This document shows, piece after piece, positions 1-9,539 of a DNA stretch of 64,000 nucleotides. Made by a program: the position numbers and the translations under genes. The notes under the pieces were generated by a model. The model did no database searches, was not told the DNA's origin, and was given only the letters and a program-made list of their open reading frames with translations. Location: contig NZ_CP052757.1 in NCBI RefSeq assembly GCF_009708005.2, forward strand, positions 3,348,001 through 3,412,000. The letters are read 5' to 3'. This DNA comes from Cellulosimicrobium protaetiae. Its GTDB lineage: Bacteria > Actinomycetota > Actinomycetes > Actinomycetales > Cellulomonadaceae. Position 1 is the stretch's first letter. The number at the start of each line of letters is the position of its first letter.

Positions 1-75
1 CCTGGCGACGTACGACCCTCGTCCTCCCGCGGCCCGACCGCCGCTCCCCGCACCACAGATCGGACCCCGAGCTAG
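1..75 (+). CDS. possible 3' end of an upstream gene
   Basis: The frame is open from the first base to a TAG stop at 73-75 that directly abuts the ATG of the next gene. Its 24 residues are rich in Pro, Ser, Thr and Arg and show no motif. It could be the C-terminus of another member of the operon that follows, or simply open by chance in this GC-rich DNA. The start lies outside the window. Confidence 0.2.
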   Translation, partial: PGDVRPSSSRGPTAAPRTTDRTPS

Positions 76-648
76 ATGGGCTGGTTCTCCGACGTGATCG
101 GCCGCCTCGGCGGCCGGTCCCCCGCGCCCGAGCCCGCGTACGAGCTGCCCGCCCCGCCGACGTCGGCCGAGATCCTCGCGTCCGTCGAGCGCGTCGAGCA
201 GCAGATCGAGGGGCGCGTGCCGCCCGCGGTCACGGCACGCGTGCACCGCATCACCGGCACGGTCGAGGACATGGTGCCGCGCCTCGACCGCCTGGGCGGC
301 GGGTCGCAGCAGGCGCACACGGTCGTCGCGACGGCGACGAGCTACCTGCCCGAGGCGGTCGGCGCGTACCTGCGCCTGCCGCGCGACTTCGCCGACCGGC
401 GGGTCGTCGCGCAGGGCAAGACGTCGCTCATGCTGCTGTGCGACCAGCTCGACCTGCTCGGCGTCACGCTCGACAAGATCTCCGACGCGGTCTCGCGCGC
501 CGACGCCGCGGCGCTCGTCGCGCACGGCGCGTTCCTCGCGGAGAAGTTCCGCGACTCGTCGATCGCGCTCGACCCGGGGGCCGGGCAGGGCACGCCCCAG
601 CCGCCCACCGGGTCGGCGTCGGAGCCCGGACGTCTGGAGGCTCCGTGA
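76..648 (+). CDS. hypothetical protein, first gene of the pknG operon
   Basis: A 190-residue protein of unknown function. It has no signal peptide or membrane segment. The middle is helical, with a probable amphipathic/coiled stretch around residues 35-75, and the C-terminal 25 residues are Pro/Gly-rich linker. Its stop codon overlaps the GTG start of the AAA+ ATPase gene (GTGA), so the two are translationally coupled. I do not recognise the family. Position as the leading member of the kinase/phosphatase/VWA operon suggests a cytoplasmic partner or adaptor, possibly of the ATPase, but this is inference only. No clear Shine-Dalgarno sequence precedes the ATG. Confidence 0.75.
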   Translation: MGWFSDVIGRLGGRSPAPEPAYELPAPPTSAEILASVERVEQQIEGRVPPAVTARVHRITGTVEDMVPRLDRLGGGSQQAHTVVATATSYLPEAVGAYLRLPRDFADRRVVAQGKTSLMLLCDQLDLLGVTLDKISDAVSRADAAALVAHGAFLAEKFRDSSIALDPGAGQGTPQPPTGSASEPGRLEAP

Positions 649-2339
649 CCGGCCAGACGACCCCGAGCCTCGCGGCGGCGCTCGAAGCGCTCGACGCCGC
701 GGCACGCGCCGCGGGCGTGGACGAGGAGGCGGCGCGCGACGAGGGCGCCCGGCTCGCGGCGGCCGTCGCCGAGTCCTCCCCCGGCGCGCCGGCGGCGTGG
801 CTCGCCGCGCTCGGGCACGACCCGGCCGCGACGGGCGCGTTCTTCACCGCCGCGTCGAGCGCGCGGCGCTGGCGCACGTCGCCGACCGACGTCCTCGCCG
901 CCCTCGGTGCGGCGCGCTCGAAGCACGCGGCGGCGTACGGGCAGGCGCTGGCCGACGTCGCGCGCGCGGCGGGGCACCTCGGCTCGCCCGGACCGCACGT
1001 GGCCGGGGCCGCCGCCGCGACGGCGGCGGTCCAACGGACGGGTACCCCGCAGGGGGCCGGTCCGGTGGCTGCTCCGGCTCCGGGTCGGGCACCGTCCGGC
1101 CCGACGGCGCCGCCCGCCGTGGGCGGCCCCCTCGCCCCGCGCTCCGCGCCGAGTGGCGCGGACCCGTTCGACCTCGGCGACCTGCTCGCCGCGCAGGGCT
1201 CGCTCGACGCCCTGCGTCGCCCCGCGCCCGAGGTCCCCTCGGTCGAGTCGATCCTCGACGCGCTCGGCGCGCGCCCGGCCGCGGCACCGCCCGGCCCGGC
1301 GTCCGCGGCGCCGTCGGTCGCGACCCCGGCGGACCCGTCCCCGGGCTCCGCGGCCGCGACCGCCGCGCAGGCGACGACGACCACCGAGGCGGCCGCCGAG
1401 GAGGAGCCCGCGCGATCGATCGAGGAGCTGCTCGCCGAGCTCGACGCGCTCACCGGGCTCACGCGCGTGAAGGACGAGATCCACCGCCAGACCGAGCTGC
1501 TGCGCGTCGAGAAGCTGCGCACCGAGGCCGGCCTGACCCGCCCGACGCTCACGCGCCACCTCGTGTTCCTCGGCAACCCCGGCACGGGCAAGACGACGGT
1601 CGCGCGGCTCGTCGCGGGGATCTACCGCGCGCTCGGACTGCTCGAGAAGGGCCACCTCGTCGAGGTGGACCGGTCCGAGCTCGTCGCGGGCTACCTGGGC
1701 CAGACCGCCGTCAAGACGTCCGAGGTCGTCGCGACCGCGCTCGGCGGCGTGCTGTTCGTCGACGAGGCGTACGGTCTCGCGGAGGACCAGTACGGCGCAG
1801 AGGCCATCAACACGCTCGTCAAGGACATGGAGGACCACCGCGACGAGCTCGTCGTCATCGTGGCCGGCTACCCCGGCCCGATGGCGGAGTTCCTCGCCAC
1901 GAACCCCGGCCTCGAGTCGCGGTTCTCCACGACCATCACCTTCGAGGACTACGCCGACGCCGAGCTGCGCGACATCTTCGCGGGCATGGCGGGGAAGTCC
2001 GACTTCGAGCCGACCCCCGAGGCGCTCGACGTGTTCGCCCGGCTCGCCGCGGCGCAGCCGCGCACCGAGGGCTTCGGCAACGCGCGCTGGGCCCGCAACG
2101 TGCTCGACGCCGCGATCGCGCGCCACGCGTGGCGCCTCAAGGACACCGAGGCGCCGACGATCGACGAGCTCCGCCTCCTGCTGCCCGTCGACGTCGTCGA
2201 CGGCGAGGGCGCCCCCGCGCTGCTCGCCTCGCTCGACCCGCCGGAGCCCGCGGATTCGCCGACCGACGGCACGACCGAGGACGCTCCCGTCGACGACGCA
2301 CCCGACACCGCCCCCTCCACCGCCGAGGAGAACGCATGA
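645..2339 (+). CDS. AAA+ ATPase of the CbxX/CfqX (EccA/SpoVK-like) class
   Basis: 564 residues from a GTG that overlaps the preceding stop. Residues 1 to about 255 are Ala/Pro-rich and poorly conserved in appearance. The AAA+ module follows: Walker A GNPGTGKTT at about residue 310, Walker B VLFVDEAYG at about 369, a sensor-1 strand VVIVAGY, and an arginine-containing SRF segment after it. The spacing and the DEAYGL motif are those of the CbxX/CfqX family, which includes EccA of type VII secretion and red-type Rubisco activases. These are hexameric remodelling ATPases. No ESX or Rubisco gene is present here. Co-occurrence with a VWA gene in one operon recalls the AAA+/VWA chaperone pairs (MoxR/RavA type), which suggests a remodelling role in this signalling locus. 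Ends in an ATGA overlap with the next gene. Confidence 0.92.
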   Translation: MTGQTTPSLAAALEALDAAARAAGVDEEAARDEGARLAAAVAESSPGAPAAWLAALGHDPAATGAFFTAASSARRWRTSPTDVLAALGAARSKHAAAYGQALADVARAAGHLGSPGPHVAGAAAATAAVQRTGTPQGAGPVAAPAPGRAPSGPTAPPAVGGPLAPRSAPSGADPFDLGDLLAAQGSLDALRRPAPEVPSVESILDALGARPAAAPPGPASAAPSVATPADPSPGSAAATAAQATTTTEAAAEEEPARSIEELLAELDALTGLTRVKDEIHRQTELLRVEKLRTEAGLTRPTLTRHLVFLGNPGTGKTTVARLVAGIYRALGLLEKGHLVEVDRSELVAGYLGQTAVKTSEVVATALGGVLFVDEAYGLAEDQYGAEAINTLVKDMEDHRDELVVIVAGYPGPMAEFLATNPGLESRFSTTITFEDYADAELRDIFAGMAGKSDFEPTPEALDVFARLAAAQPRTEGFGNARWARNVLDAAIARHAWRLKDTEAPTIDELRLLLPVDVVDGEGAPALLASLDPPEPADSPTDGTTEDAPVDDAPDTAPSTAEENA

Positions 2340-3694
2340 CGACCACCCCGGTCCGCCCGGCGGGCCAGCAGATCGTCCCCGCGGGCGGCCCCGCGCCGGG
2401 CGGCGCGCCCGGCCCGGCCGGCCACACGAACGGGGCGCCGAACGGGGCGCCGAACGCCACCGTGTCCCGCGCCCGCGGCGCGCTGCGCCGCACGCCCGGC
2501 AAGCTGCGGCTCGTCATGGGCCTGTGCGTGCTCGCCGCGCTCGCGCTCGGCGTGCTCGGCTTCCAGGCGGGCAGCGTCCAGTCCCGGGCGCTCGAGGCCG
2601 CGAGCGAGGACACCGCGCAGCTCGTCGGGGTCCAGGAGGTGCGCAACGCGCTCGTCGCCGCGGACGCGACGGCGACCGGCGCGTTCCTCGTCGGCGGACT
2701 CGAGCCCGCGGACCAGCGGGCCCGGTACGACGACCTCGTCGACCAGGCCGCGAGCGGCCTCGCCACGCTCTCCGGGAGCAACGAGGGCGACGCGGAGCTG
2801 CTCGGCCAGGTCGCGGCCGACCTCACGGTCTACACCGGCCTCGTCGAGCAGGCCCGCGCCAACAACCGCCAGGGCTTCCCGGTCGGCTCGGCCTACCTCG
2901 ACCAGGCGTCGACCATCCTGCGCGAGCAGATGCTCCCGGCGCTCGACGAGGTCGTGCTCGACGACGCCGACCGCGTCGCCGCCGACTTCTCCGGCGTCCG
3001 CAACGCGCTGTGGGTGCTCGCGGGCGGGCTCGTCGCGCTCGCCGTGCTCGTCGTGAGCCAGGTCTGGCTCGCGCGCCGCACGCACCGCGTGCTCAACGTC
3101 GGCCTCGCGGTCGCGACCGTCGTCGTGCTCGTCGTGGGCATCGTGTCGACGGTCCTCCTGACCCAGGCGAGCTCGCGCGCGCAGGACGTGCGCACCGGCC
3201 CGTACGCGGCGACGCTCGCCGCGTCCCAGGCGTACTCGCTCGCGAACGACGCGAAGTCGATGGAGGCGTTCACGCTCATCAAGCGCGGCTCCGGGCAGGC
3301 GTACGAGGAGGCCTTCGTCACCGCGACGGACGACGCGGCGGCGCGCCTGGACACCGCGGCGTCCGAGGGCATCCTCGACGGGTCGACGGCGCAGGCCCTC
3401 GACGCGTGGGTGACCCGGCACGCGGACGTCCGCGCGCTCGACGACGCGGGGCAGTGGGACGACGCCGTCGCCCTCGCGACCGCGACGGACCCGGAGAGCC
3501 CGAACGCCGCGTTCGACGCCTTCTCGTCGGCGGCACGCGACGACATCGAGACCAACGCGGCCGCGACGAGCGACCGCCTCGACGGCGCGGCGACCACCGC
3601 GACCGTGGCGGGCTGGCTCCTGCTGGCCGCCGGCCTGGTCGCGGCCCTGCTCGCGTGGCGCGGCGTGACCGCACGACTGGAGGAGTACCGGTGA
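2336..3694 (+). CDS. glnX: GlnX-like four-helix membrane sensor protein
   Basis: 452 residues beginning at an ATG within the preceding stop (ATGA). Four membrane segments are visible: about residues 58-76, 222-244, 249-274 and 422-444. They enclose two outward loops of about 145 residues each that are mainly helical, so the protein is a two-lobed, chemoreceptor-like sensor with a Pro/Gly/Asn-rich cytoplasmic N-terminus. In Mycobacterium, GlnX has this layout, lies next to glnH and pknG, and is thought to pass the state of the Asp/Glu-binding lipoprotein GlnH through the membrane to PknG. The same neighbours are found here (GlnH-like next, PknG two genes on), which is the main basis for the name; sequence identity to GlnX was not measured. 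Confidence 0.8.
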   Translation: MTTTPVRPAGQQIVPAGGPAPGGAPGPAGHTNGAPNGAPNATVSRARGALRRTPGKLRLVMGLCVLAALALGVLGFQAGSVQSRALEAASEDTAQLVGVQEVRNALVAADATATGAFLVGGLEPADQRARYDDLVDQAASGLATLSGSNEGDAELLGQVAADLTVYTGLVEQARANNRQGFPVGSAYLDQASTILREQMLPALDEVVLDDADRVAADFSGVRNALWVLAGGLVALAVLVVSQVWLARRTHRVLNVGLAVATVVVLVVGIVSTVLLTQASSRAQDVRTGPYAATLAASQAYSLANDAKSMEAFTLIKRGSGQAYEEAFVTATDDAAARLDTAASEGILDGSTAQALDAWVTRHADVRALDDAGQWDDAVALATATDPESPNAAFDAFSSAARDDIETNAAATSDRLDGAATTATVAGWLLLAAGLVAALLAWRGVTARLEEYR

Positions 3695-4710
3695 CCCAGA
3701 CGCTCGCCACCCCCGACCGGAGCCGCCGCGCCGGCGCCCGCCGGCGCCGCACCGGCGTCGTCGCCACCGTGCTCGCCACGGCGCTCGTGCTCGCCGCGTG
3801 CTCGGGACCGTCCGGTGCGGACGACCTGCGCCTCACCGAGGCGCCCCCGGAGGAGACCGCCGAGGAGGCTCCCGCCGCCCCGGCCGCTCCCGCGGAGTGC
3901 GCCGACCCCCTCGCGTCGTACGCGCCCGAGGGCGCGCTGCCCGGCCCGGACGCCCTGCCGGGCGGCAGCACGATGGCCGCGATCCGCGACCGCGGCTCGC
4001 TCATCGTCGGCGTCTCGGCCGACACGCTGCTCATGGGCGCACGCAACTCGCTGTCCGGTCAGATCGAGGGCTTCGACATCGACGTGCTGCACGAGATCTC
4101 GCGCGCGATCTTCGGCGACCCCGACCGGCTGACGTTCCGGGTCATCACGTCCGGCCAGCGTCTCGAGGTGCTCGAGAACGGCGAGGTCGACCTCGTCGCG
4201 CGCGCGTTCACCATCAACTGCGAGCGGTGGGAGTCCATCGCGTTCTCCGCGGAGTACTACCACGCGGGCCAGAAGGTGCTCGTCACGCGCGACTCGACCG
4301 CGAGCGGCATCGCGGACCTCGAGGGCCAGCGCGTGTGCGCCCCGGAGGGCACGACGACGCTCACGCGCCTCGAGCAGTTCTCCGGCATCGAGCCCGTCCC
4401 GGCCACGACCCACACCCAGTGCCTCGTGCTGTTCCAGCAGGGCAAGGTCGACGCGATCACCGGTGACGACACGATCCTCGCCGGCTTCGCGGCGCAGGAC
4501 CCGTACGCGAAGGTCGTCGGCGAGGCGATCAGCGACGAGCCGTACGGCATCGGCGTGCCCGCGCAGAACGTGGACATGGTGCGGTTCGTGAACGGCGTGC
4601 TCGAGCAGATGAAGTCCGACGGGCGCTGGGCCGCGATCTACGGCGAGTGGCTGGGCGGGCTCGGCCCCGCCCCGACCCCGCCGGCCGCGGTGTACGGCCG
4701 CACGCCGTGA
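3691..4710 (+). CDS. glnH: GlnH-like amino-acid-binding lipoprotein
   Basis: 339 residues. A positively charged N-terminus rich in Arg, a hydrophobic stretch and the lipobox LAAC at about residues 32-35 mark a lipoprotein anchored outside the membrane. The rest is a family-3 solute-binding domain (polar amino-acid type): GSLIVGVSADTLLMG, GFDIDVL and the typical GKVDAITGDD near the hinge. No amino-acid permease or ATPase gene is nearby, so it probably acts as a sensor and not as a transporter component, as described for mycobacterial GlnH, which reports Asp/Glu to PknG through GlnX. GTG start overlapping the glnX stop (GTGA). Confidence 0.88.
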   Translation: MTQTLATPDRSRRAGARRRRTGVVATVLATALVLAACSGPSGADDLRLTEAPPEETAEEAPAAPAAPAECADPLASYAPEGALPGPDALPGGSTMAAIRDRGSLIVGVSADTLLMGARNSLSGQIEGFDIDVLHEISRAIFGDPDRLTFRVITSGQRLEVLENGEVDLVARAFTINCERWESIAFSAEYYHAGQKVLVTRDSTASGIADLEGQRVCAPEGTTTLTRLEQFSGIEPVPATTHTQCLVLFQQGKVDAITGDDTILAGFAAQDPYAKVVGEAISDEPYGIGVPAQNVDMVRFVNGVLEQMKSDGRWAAIYGEWLGGLGPAPTPPAAVYGRTP

Positions 4711-5813
4711 CCCGCACGACCGCACCGGAGGCGCCGGGACGGCTCGGCGAGGCGATCCCCGCCGCCGACCTCCTGGCGTACCTCGCCGCGCTCGAGACCT
4801 GGCTCGACGAGCGGCGCACGGAGCTCGACCGCCTCGACGCCGCCGCGCAGGCCGCCGCGACGCCCGACGTCTACACCGCGGACCTCGTGCTCGCCCTGTC
4901 GCTGTGGCAGGCGATCCGCACGCGCGCGGACGAGATCCGGCCCGTGTGGGACTCGGGCCGCGCCGACGCGGTGGCGCGCGAGAAGATCTCCCAGCTCGTC
5001 TGGGGCCGGCTCGACTCCGGCTCGGGCGCCGCGCTCGTCTCGCTCGTCGAGGCGGTGAAGCTGTGCGACGCCCTCGTCGTGCAGCTGCGCACGCGGCTGT
5101 CGTTCGACCCGCACACGGCCGACCAGGTCGCGCGTCTGCGCGGTGTGCGCGCCGAGCTCGTGCGCTGCGAGGACCTCGCCGGGTCGGACGCCGACGCGCG
5201 CGGACGCGTCGAGACCCTGCGGGGACGCCTCGACCACCTCGTCGCGCAGGCCGCGCGCGGCGCGGACGTCTCCGGCCCGCTCGCGGAGCTCGAGACGGAG
5301 GTCGCGCGGGCCGAGCGCGACCTCATCGTCGCCTCCGCGCAGCGCCGCGAGCTGCGCCGCGACCGCGCGCGCACCGAGGAGCAGCGTGCCGCGCTGGAGG
5401 CCCGCGAGCCCGCGCTGCGCGAGCTCGTCGCCCGGTGCCGGCGAGAGATCGCGCACCCCCCGCGACTCGCGGTCCCCGACGTCTCCCGGCTCGGGCCCGT
5501 CCCCGACTCCCGCTTCGAGCTCGACGCCTACGCGGCGCGTCTGGCGACCGTGGCGCGCGCCGTCGAGACCGTCGAGGACGCCTACACCCGGCCCCTGCGC
5601 GCACGCGCCGAGCTGCGCTACAGCCTGGAGCGGCTCGCCGCGAAGGCCGAGTCCAACGGTCGCTCCGCGTCCCCCACCGTGCGCTCGGGCCACGCCGAGG
5701 CGCGCGACGCCGTCGAGGCCGTGCCGTGCGACGTCACGCTCGCCCGCTTCCTCGTCGAGCAGTACCAGTTCCTCACCCGCGACCTGCCCACCCCGGAAGG
5801 AGCGTCGTCGTGA
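4707..5813 (+). CDS. hypothetical coiled-coil protein of the pknG operon
   Basis: 368 residues from a GTG overlapping the glnH stop. No signal peptide or membrane segment. The whole chain is helical and highly charged; residues about 130-270 are a long Arg/Glu-rich coiled coil. I do not recognise a catalytic motif. Because it is translationally coupled on both sides (GTGA with glnH and with pknG), it is probably produced in step with the sensor and the kinase, perhaps as a scaffold linking GlnX to PknG. That role is inferred from position and predicted shape only. Confidence 0.8.
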   Translation: MTRTTAPEAPGRLGEAIPAADLLAYLAALETWLDERRTELDRLDAAAQAAATPDVYTADLVLALSLWQAIRTRADEIRPVWDSGRADAVAREKISQLVWGRLDSGSGAALVSLVEAVKLCDALVVQLRTRLSFDPHTADQVARLRGVRAELVRCEDLAGSDADARGRVETLRGRLDHLVAQAARGADVSGPLAELETEVARAERDLIVASAQRRELRRDRARTEEQRAALEAREPALRELVARCRREIAHPPRLAVPDVSRLGPVPDSRFELDAYAARLATVARAVETVEDAYTRPLRARAELRYSLERLAAKAESNGRSASPTVRSGHAEARDAVEAVPCDVTLARFLVEQYQFLTRDLPTPEGASS

Positions 5814-8161
5814 CCACCACCGCGACCGTCCCGTGCTCGGAGCCCGGCTGCCCGGGCACCATCGAGGACGGCTACTGCAACGTCTGCGGCGCACCCGCGG
5901 GCGGCTCCGGCGGAACGCCGGCCGCGACCGGAACCGCCGGTGCGCCCGCCCCCGGGACCGCCGCGGCCGCCTCGCCGTCGGCCATGCTCGGGACCGGCTT
6001 CGTCCAGGGTCGGCCCGGCACGGGCCCGACGTCCGCGGCCGACCCCGACGCGGAGCGCTCCACCCGCACGGGTCGCACGAGCTCGAGCCGCCTCGCCACG
6101 GCCGCGCTGGGCTCGGCCCGCACGGCGGCGACCGGCTCGAAGGCGACGCGCCGCGTCGGGACGTCCTCGACGCGCCTGCGCGGCCGCGGCCTCGGCGCGG
6201 GCCTGACGACCGTCCCGTCGGTCCCGGCGCGCGACCCCCTGCAGTCCGTCATGGCCGTGCCCGAGGTCGCGGAGCGCAAGCGCTTCTGCCCGGCGTGCGG
6301 CGAGAAGGTGGGCCGCGGCCGCGACGGCCAGCCCGGCCGGACGTCCGGCTTCTGCCCGCACTGCGGCAACCGCTTCGACTTCACGCCCCAGCTCTCGCCC
6401 GGCGACCTCGTCGGCGGGCAGTACGAGGTCGTCGGCTGCCTCGCGCACGGTGGCCTCGGCTGGATCTACCTGGCTCGCGACCAGAACGTGTCCGGCCGGT
6501 GGGTCGTGCTCAAGGGCCTGCTCAACTCGGGCGACCCGGACGCGTACGCGGCGGCGATCTCCGAGCGGCAGTTCCTCGCGGAGGTCGAGCACCCGCTCAT
6601 CGTCGAGATCTACAACTTCGCCATGCACGAGGGCGCGGGCTACACCGTCATGGAGTACGTCGGCGGCGAGTCGCTCAAGGAGATCCTCCAGCAGCGCCGG
6701 GAGGACAACAACGGGGTCATCGCCCCGATGCCGGTCGACCAGGCGCTCGCGTACGTGCTCGCGATCCTCCCCGCGTTCGCCTACCTGCACGACCACAACC
6801 TGCTGTTCTGCGACTTCAAGCCGGAGAACGTCATCCAGCAGGGCGACGGCGTCAAGCTCATCGACCTCGGCGGCGTGCGGCGCAGCGACGACCTCACGTC
6901 GGCGATCTTCGGGACGGTCGGGTACCAGGCGCCCGAGGTGGCGGAGGTGGGCCCGTCGATCGCGTCGGACATCTACACGATCGGCCGCACGCTCGCGACG
7001 CTCGTGCTCGACTTCCGGGGCAACACGTCGACGTACGTCGCGTCCCTGCCCCCGGTCGCGGACACACCCGTCTTCCAGCAGTACGACTCGTTCTACCGGC
7101 TGCTCGCCAAGGCCTGCGCGCTCGACCCCGCGGACCGGTTCGCGACGGCCGACGAGATGCGCACCCAGCTCCTCGGGGTGCTGCGCGAGGTCGTCGCCGC
7201 CGACGCGGGCCCGGGCAACCCGGCGCTGCACTCCGCGGCGTCGGTGCTGTTCGAGGCCCCGGTCGCCGACGTCGCGGCGCGCCCGCTCGCGTGGGACGAG
7301 CTGCCCGCGCTGCGGCGTGACGACCACGACCCCATGGCGGCCTGGCTCGCGGGCATCAACATCGCCGACCCCGAGGCCCGGATCGTCGCCCTCATGGACG
7401 CCCCGGAGAGCACGATCGAGGCCCGGCTCGCGCTCGCGCGCGCCGCGCTCGAGGCCCAGTGGTGGGGCGACGTCGACGCGACCATCCAGGCGATCCTCGA
7501 CGACGACCCGTGGGAGTGGCGCGCGGCGTGGCTGGGCGGGCTCAAGCAGCTCGCCCAGGGCGACCCGGTCGGCGCGCGCGCGTCCTTCAACGCCGTCTAC
7601 GGCCAGGTGCCCGGCGAGCTCGCGCCCAAGCTCGCGCTCGCCGCGGCCTGCGAGCTGAGCGGCGAGCCCGACATCGCCGAGTCGCTCTACGTGATCTGCG
7701 CGCGCACCGACGCCAACTACACGGCACCCGCCGCGTTCGGCCTCATGCGCGTCCGTGAGGCGCGGGGCGACCTCGACGGTGCGCTGCACGCGCTCGACCT
7801 CGTCGGCCCGACCCGCGGGTCGTACGTCGAGTCCCGCACGCTGCGCGCGCACCTGCTCGCCGAGTCGGGGCGCGGCCTGCCCGCGCTCGCGGACGCGATG
7901 GCGAGCGTCGCCACGGTGTCGATCGCGCCGCGCGAGCGCGCGGAGCTCTCCGTCGGCGTGCTGCGCTCCGCGCTCGAGACGGTCACGCGGTCCGGGCCCG
8001 AGCCGACGACCCGGATCGCGGGCGTACCCGCCGACGAGCCGGCGCTGCGCGACGCGCTCGAGGGCGCGTACCGCGAGCTCGCGTCGCTCACGGACTCGCG
8101 CGACGAGCGCATCACGCTCGTCGACCGGGCGAACGAGGTGCGGCGGTGGACGGTCCGATGA
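5810..8161 (+). CDS. pknG: Ser/Thr protein kinase PknG
   Basis: 783 residues with the PknG architecture in order: an N-terminal zinc ribbon (residues ~9-26, ending GYCNVCG), a low-complexity linker, a rubredoxin-like domain with CPAC and CPHC pairs (~160-185), the kinase domain (~200-470) and a C-terminal TPR region (~500-783). The catalytic Lys lies in VVLKG (~235). The catalytic loop reads CDFKPEN, so it is a non-RD kinase, and the metal motif is DLG instead of DFG, both typical of PknG. It is soluble and expected to phosphorylate FHA proteins that regulate 2-oxoglutarate/glutamate metabolism. An FHA gene, a PP2C phosphatase and the GlnH/GlnX pair are in the same operon. GTG start overlaps the preceding stop; the end overlaps the phosphatase start (ATGA). 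Confidence 0.95.
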   Translation: MTTTATVPCSEPGCPGTIEDGYCNVCGAPAGGSGGTPAATGTAGAPAPGTAAAASPSAMLGTGFVQGRPGTGPTSAADPDAERSTRTGRTSSSRLATAALGSARTAATGSKATRRVGTSSTRLRGRGLGAGLTTVPSVPARDPLQSVMAVPEVAERKRFCPACGEKVGRGRDGQPGRTSGFCPHCGNRFDFTPQLSPGDLVGGQYEVVGCLAHGGLGWIYLARDQNVSGRWVVLKGLLNSGDPDAYAAAISERQFLAEVEHPLIVEIYNFAMHEGAGYTVMEYVGGESLKEILQQRREDNNGVIAPMPVDQALAYVLAILPAFAYLHDHNLLFCDFKPENVIQQGDGVKLIDLGGVRRSDDLTSAIFGTVGYQAPEVAEVGPSIASDIYTIGRTLATLVLDFRGNTSTYVASLPPVADTPVFQQYDSFYRLLAKACALDPADRFATADEMRTQLLGVLREVVAADAGPGNPALHSAASVLFEAPVADVAARPLAWDELPALRRDDHDPMAAWLAGINIADPEARIVALMDAPESTIEARLALARAALEAQWWGDVDATIQAILDDDPWEWRAAWLGGLKQLAQGDPVGARASFNAVYGQVPGELAPKLALAAACELSGEPDIAESLYVICARTDANYTAPAAFGLMRVREARGDLDGALHALDLVGPTRGSYVESRTLRAHLLAESGRGLPALADAMASVATVSIAPRERAELSVGVLRSALETVTRSGPEPTTRIAGVPADEPALRDALEGAYRELASLTDSRDERITLVDRANEVRRWTVR

Positions 8162-9447
8162 GCGACACCCCGTCACCCACCGTGGACGGAGCCGTCACGG
8201 AGCCCGTCAAGGAACCCGTCACAGTGCCCGCCACCGTTCCCGCCGAGGTGCCCGCCCTCCTCTCGTGCCCCGCGTGCAGCGAGCCGTCGCCCGAGGGGGC
8301 GAGGTTCTGCGAGGCGTGCGGCACCCCGCTCGCGACGATCCCGCCGGCCGGGAGCGCGGCGGAGCGAGGTCCCGACGGCCCGGGCGACGAGCCCGCGCCG
8401 TCGCACGTCCCTCCGGGGCACGCCTCGAGGGCCGGCACGGCCCCGGACGGTGCCGTACCAGGACCGGGCACCGGCGTCCGTCCGTGCGTGCGCTGCGGGG
8501 GGCCTGTCGCCGAGGACGGGTACTGCAGCGAGTGCGGCGAGCCCGCGGCCTCGGAGCGCGACCACTGGGCCGAGCGTCCCGCGACCTGGGTCGCCGGCGT
8601 GTGCGACCGCGGCGTGCGGCACTCCCGCAACGAGGACGCGATGGCGCTCGCCGCGAGCGCGTCGGCGACCGCGGACCGCGCGTTCGCGGCGCTCGTCGTG
8701 TGCGACGGCGTCTCCTCCGCGCCCGACTCCGACGTCGCGAGCCTCGCGGCCGCGCGGGCGGCGCGCGACGTGCTCGCCGCGGGCGCCCCGGAGGGGACCT
8801 CCCCCGTCGTCGGCGAGCCGACGGCACGTGTCGCCGCCTGGTCGGCGCTCGTCGGGGACGCCTCCCGCGCCGCGCAGGACGCGATCCTGGCGACCGTCGG
8901 CGCGATGGCCGACCGCGAGAACCCGCCGTCGTGCACGTTCGTCGCGGCCGTGGTCGACGGCCCGCTCGTCGTCACGGGCTGGGTGGGCGACTCGCGCGCC
9001 TACTGGATCCCGGACGAGGGCGAGGCGCAGCAGCTCAGCGTCGACGACTCGTGGGCGCAGGAGATGATGGCCCAGGGCATCCCGCGCGCCCAGTCGGAGA
9101 GCTCTCCGCAGGCGCACGCGATCACGCGCTGGCTCGGCCCCGACGCCCCGGACCCCGTCGCCCGGACGGCCGCGACCTTCCCCGACCGCGACGGCTGGGT
9201 CCTGGTCTGCTCGGACGGCCTGTGGAACTACTGCTCCCCCGCGGCGGACCTCGCCGTGCTGCTCCACGACACCCGGCGGCGCGTCGGCGACGACCCGCAG
9301 ACGCTGGCCGGTGCGCTCGTGGACTGGGCGAACGCCCAGGGTGGGCGCGACAACATCACGGCGACGCTCGCCCGGTTCGACCGGTCGTCGGCCACCGCAC
9401 CCGCGGAGCTCGACCCGGACCTCGAGACGACGATCCCGCGGAGCTGA
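8158..9447 (+). CDS. PP2C-family Ser/Thr phosphatase with two N-terminal zinc ribbons
   Basis: 429 residues, started at the ATG overlapping the pknG stop; an in-frame ATG four codons upstream is possible. Two zinc ribbons come first (CPAC...FCEAC at ~36-55; CVRC...YCSEC at ~107-125), the second closely resembling the ribbon of PknG and of the FHA protein downstream. The PP2C domain occupies ~140-420 with the metal-binding signatures VVCDGVSS (~181), GWVGDSRAY, LVCSDGLWNY and GRDNITATL. It should remove phosphate from Ser/Thr of the PknG targets, Mn/Mg dependent. It lacks membrane segments, unlike many actinobacterial PstP enzymes. Kinase and phosphatase being translationally coupled indicates a balanced on/off pair. 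Confidence 0.93.
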   Translation: MSDTPSPTVDGAVTEPVKEPVTVPATVPAEVPALLSCPACSEPSPEGARFCEACGTPLATIPPAGSAAERGPDGPGDEPAPSHVPPGHASRAGTAPDGAVPGPGTGVRPCVRCGGPVAEDGYCSECGEPAASERDHWAERPATWVAGVCDRGVRHSRNEDAMALAASASATADRAFAALVVCDGVSSAPDSDVASLAAARAARDVLAAGAPEGTSPVVGEPTARVAAWSALVGDASRAAQDAILATVGAMADRENPPSCTFVAAVVDGPLVVTGWVGDSRAYWIPDEGEAQQLSVDDSWAQEMMAQGIPRAQSESSPQAHAITRWLGPDAPDPVARTAATFPDRDGWVLVCSDGLWNYCSPAADLAVLLHDTRRRVGDDPQTLAGALVDWANAQGGRDNITATLARFDRSSATAPAELDPDLETTIPRS

Positions 9448-9501
9448 CGCACGCGGCCCGACGCCGTCTCCCCCGCCACGCACGACCCGCACACGACCCG
9501 A

Positions 9502-9507
9502 TAGCCT
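9502..9507 (+). promoter_or_regulatory. possible internal -10 element before the VWA gene
   Basis: TAGCCT in the only sizeable gap (92 bp) of the operon, 33 nt before the VWA start codon. A strong Shine-Dalgarno GAAGGAG lies at 9528-9534. The gap and its own ribosome binding site suggest that the VWA and FHA genes can also be expressed separately. No convincing -35 was identified. Confidence 0.35.
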
Positions 9508-9539
9508 GCACGAACACCCGCACCACCGAAGGAGCCCCC

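Noticed and set aside
342-2126. Long minus-strand frames opposite the AAA+ ATPase
   Set aside because: Arg/Ala/Gly-rich shadow frames with no domain and no start context.
645-2339. Type VII secretion (EccA) locus
   Set aside because: The ATPase belongs to the same broad class, but no EccB/C/D, WXG100 or mycosin genes are nearby.
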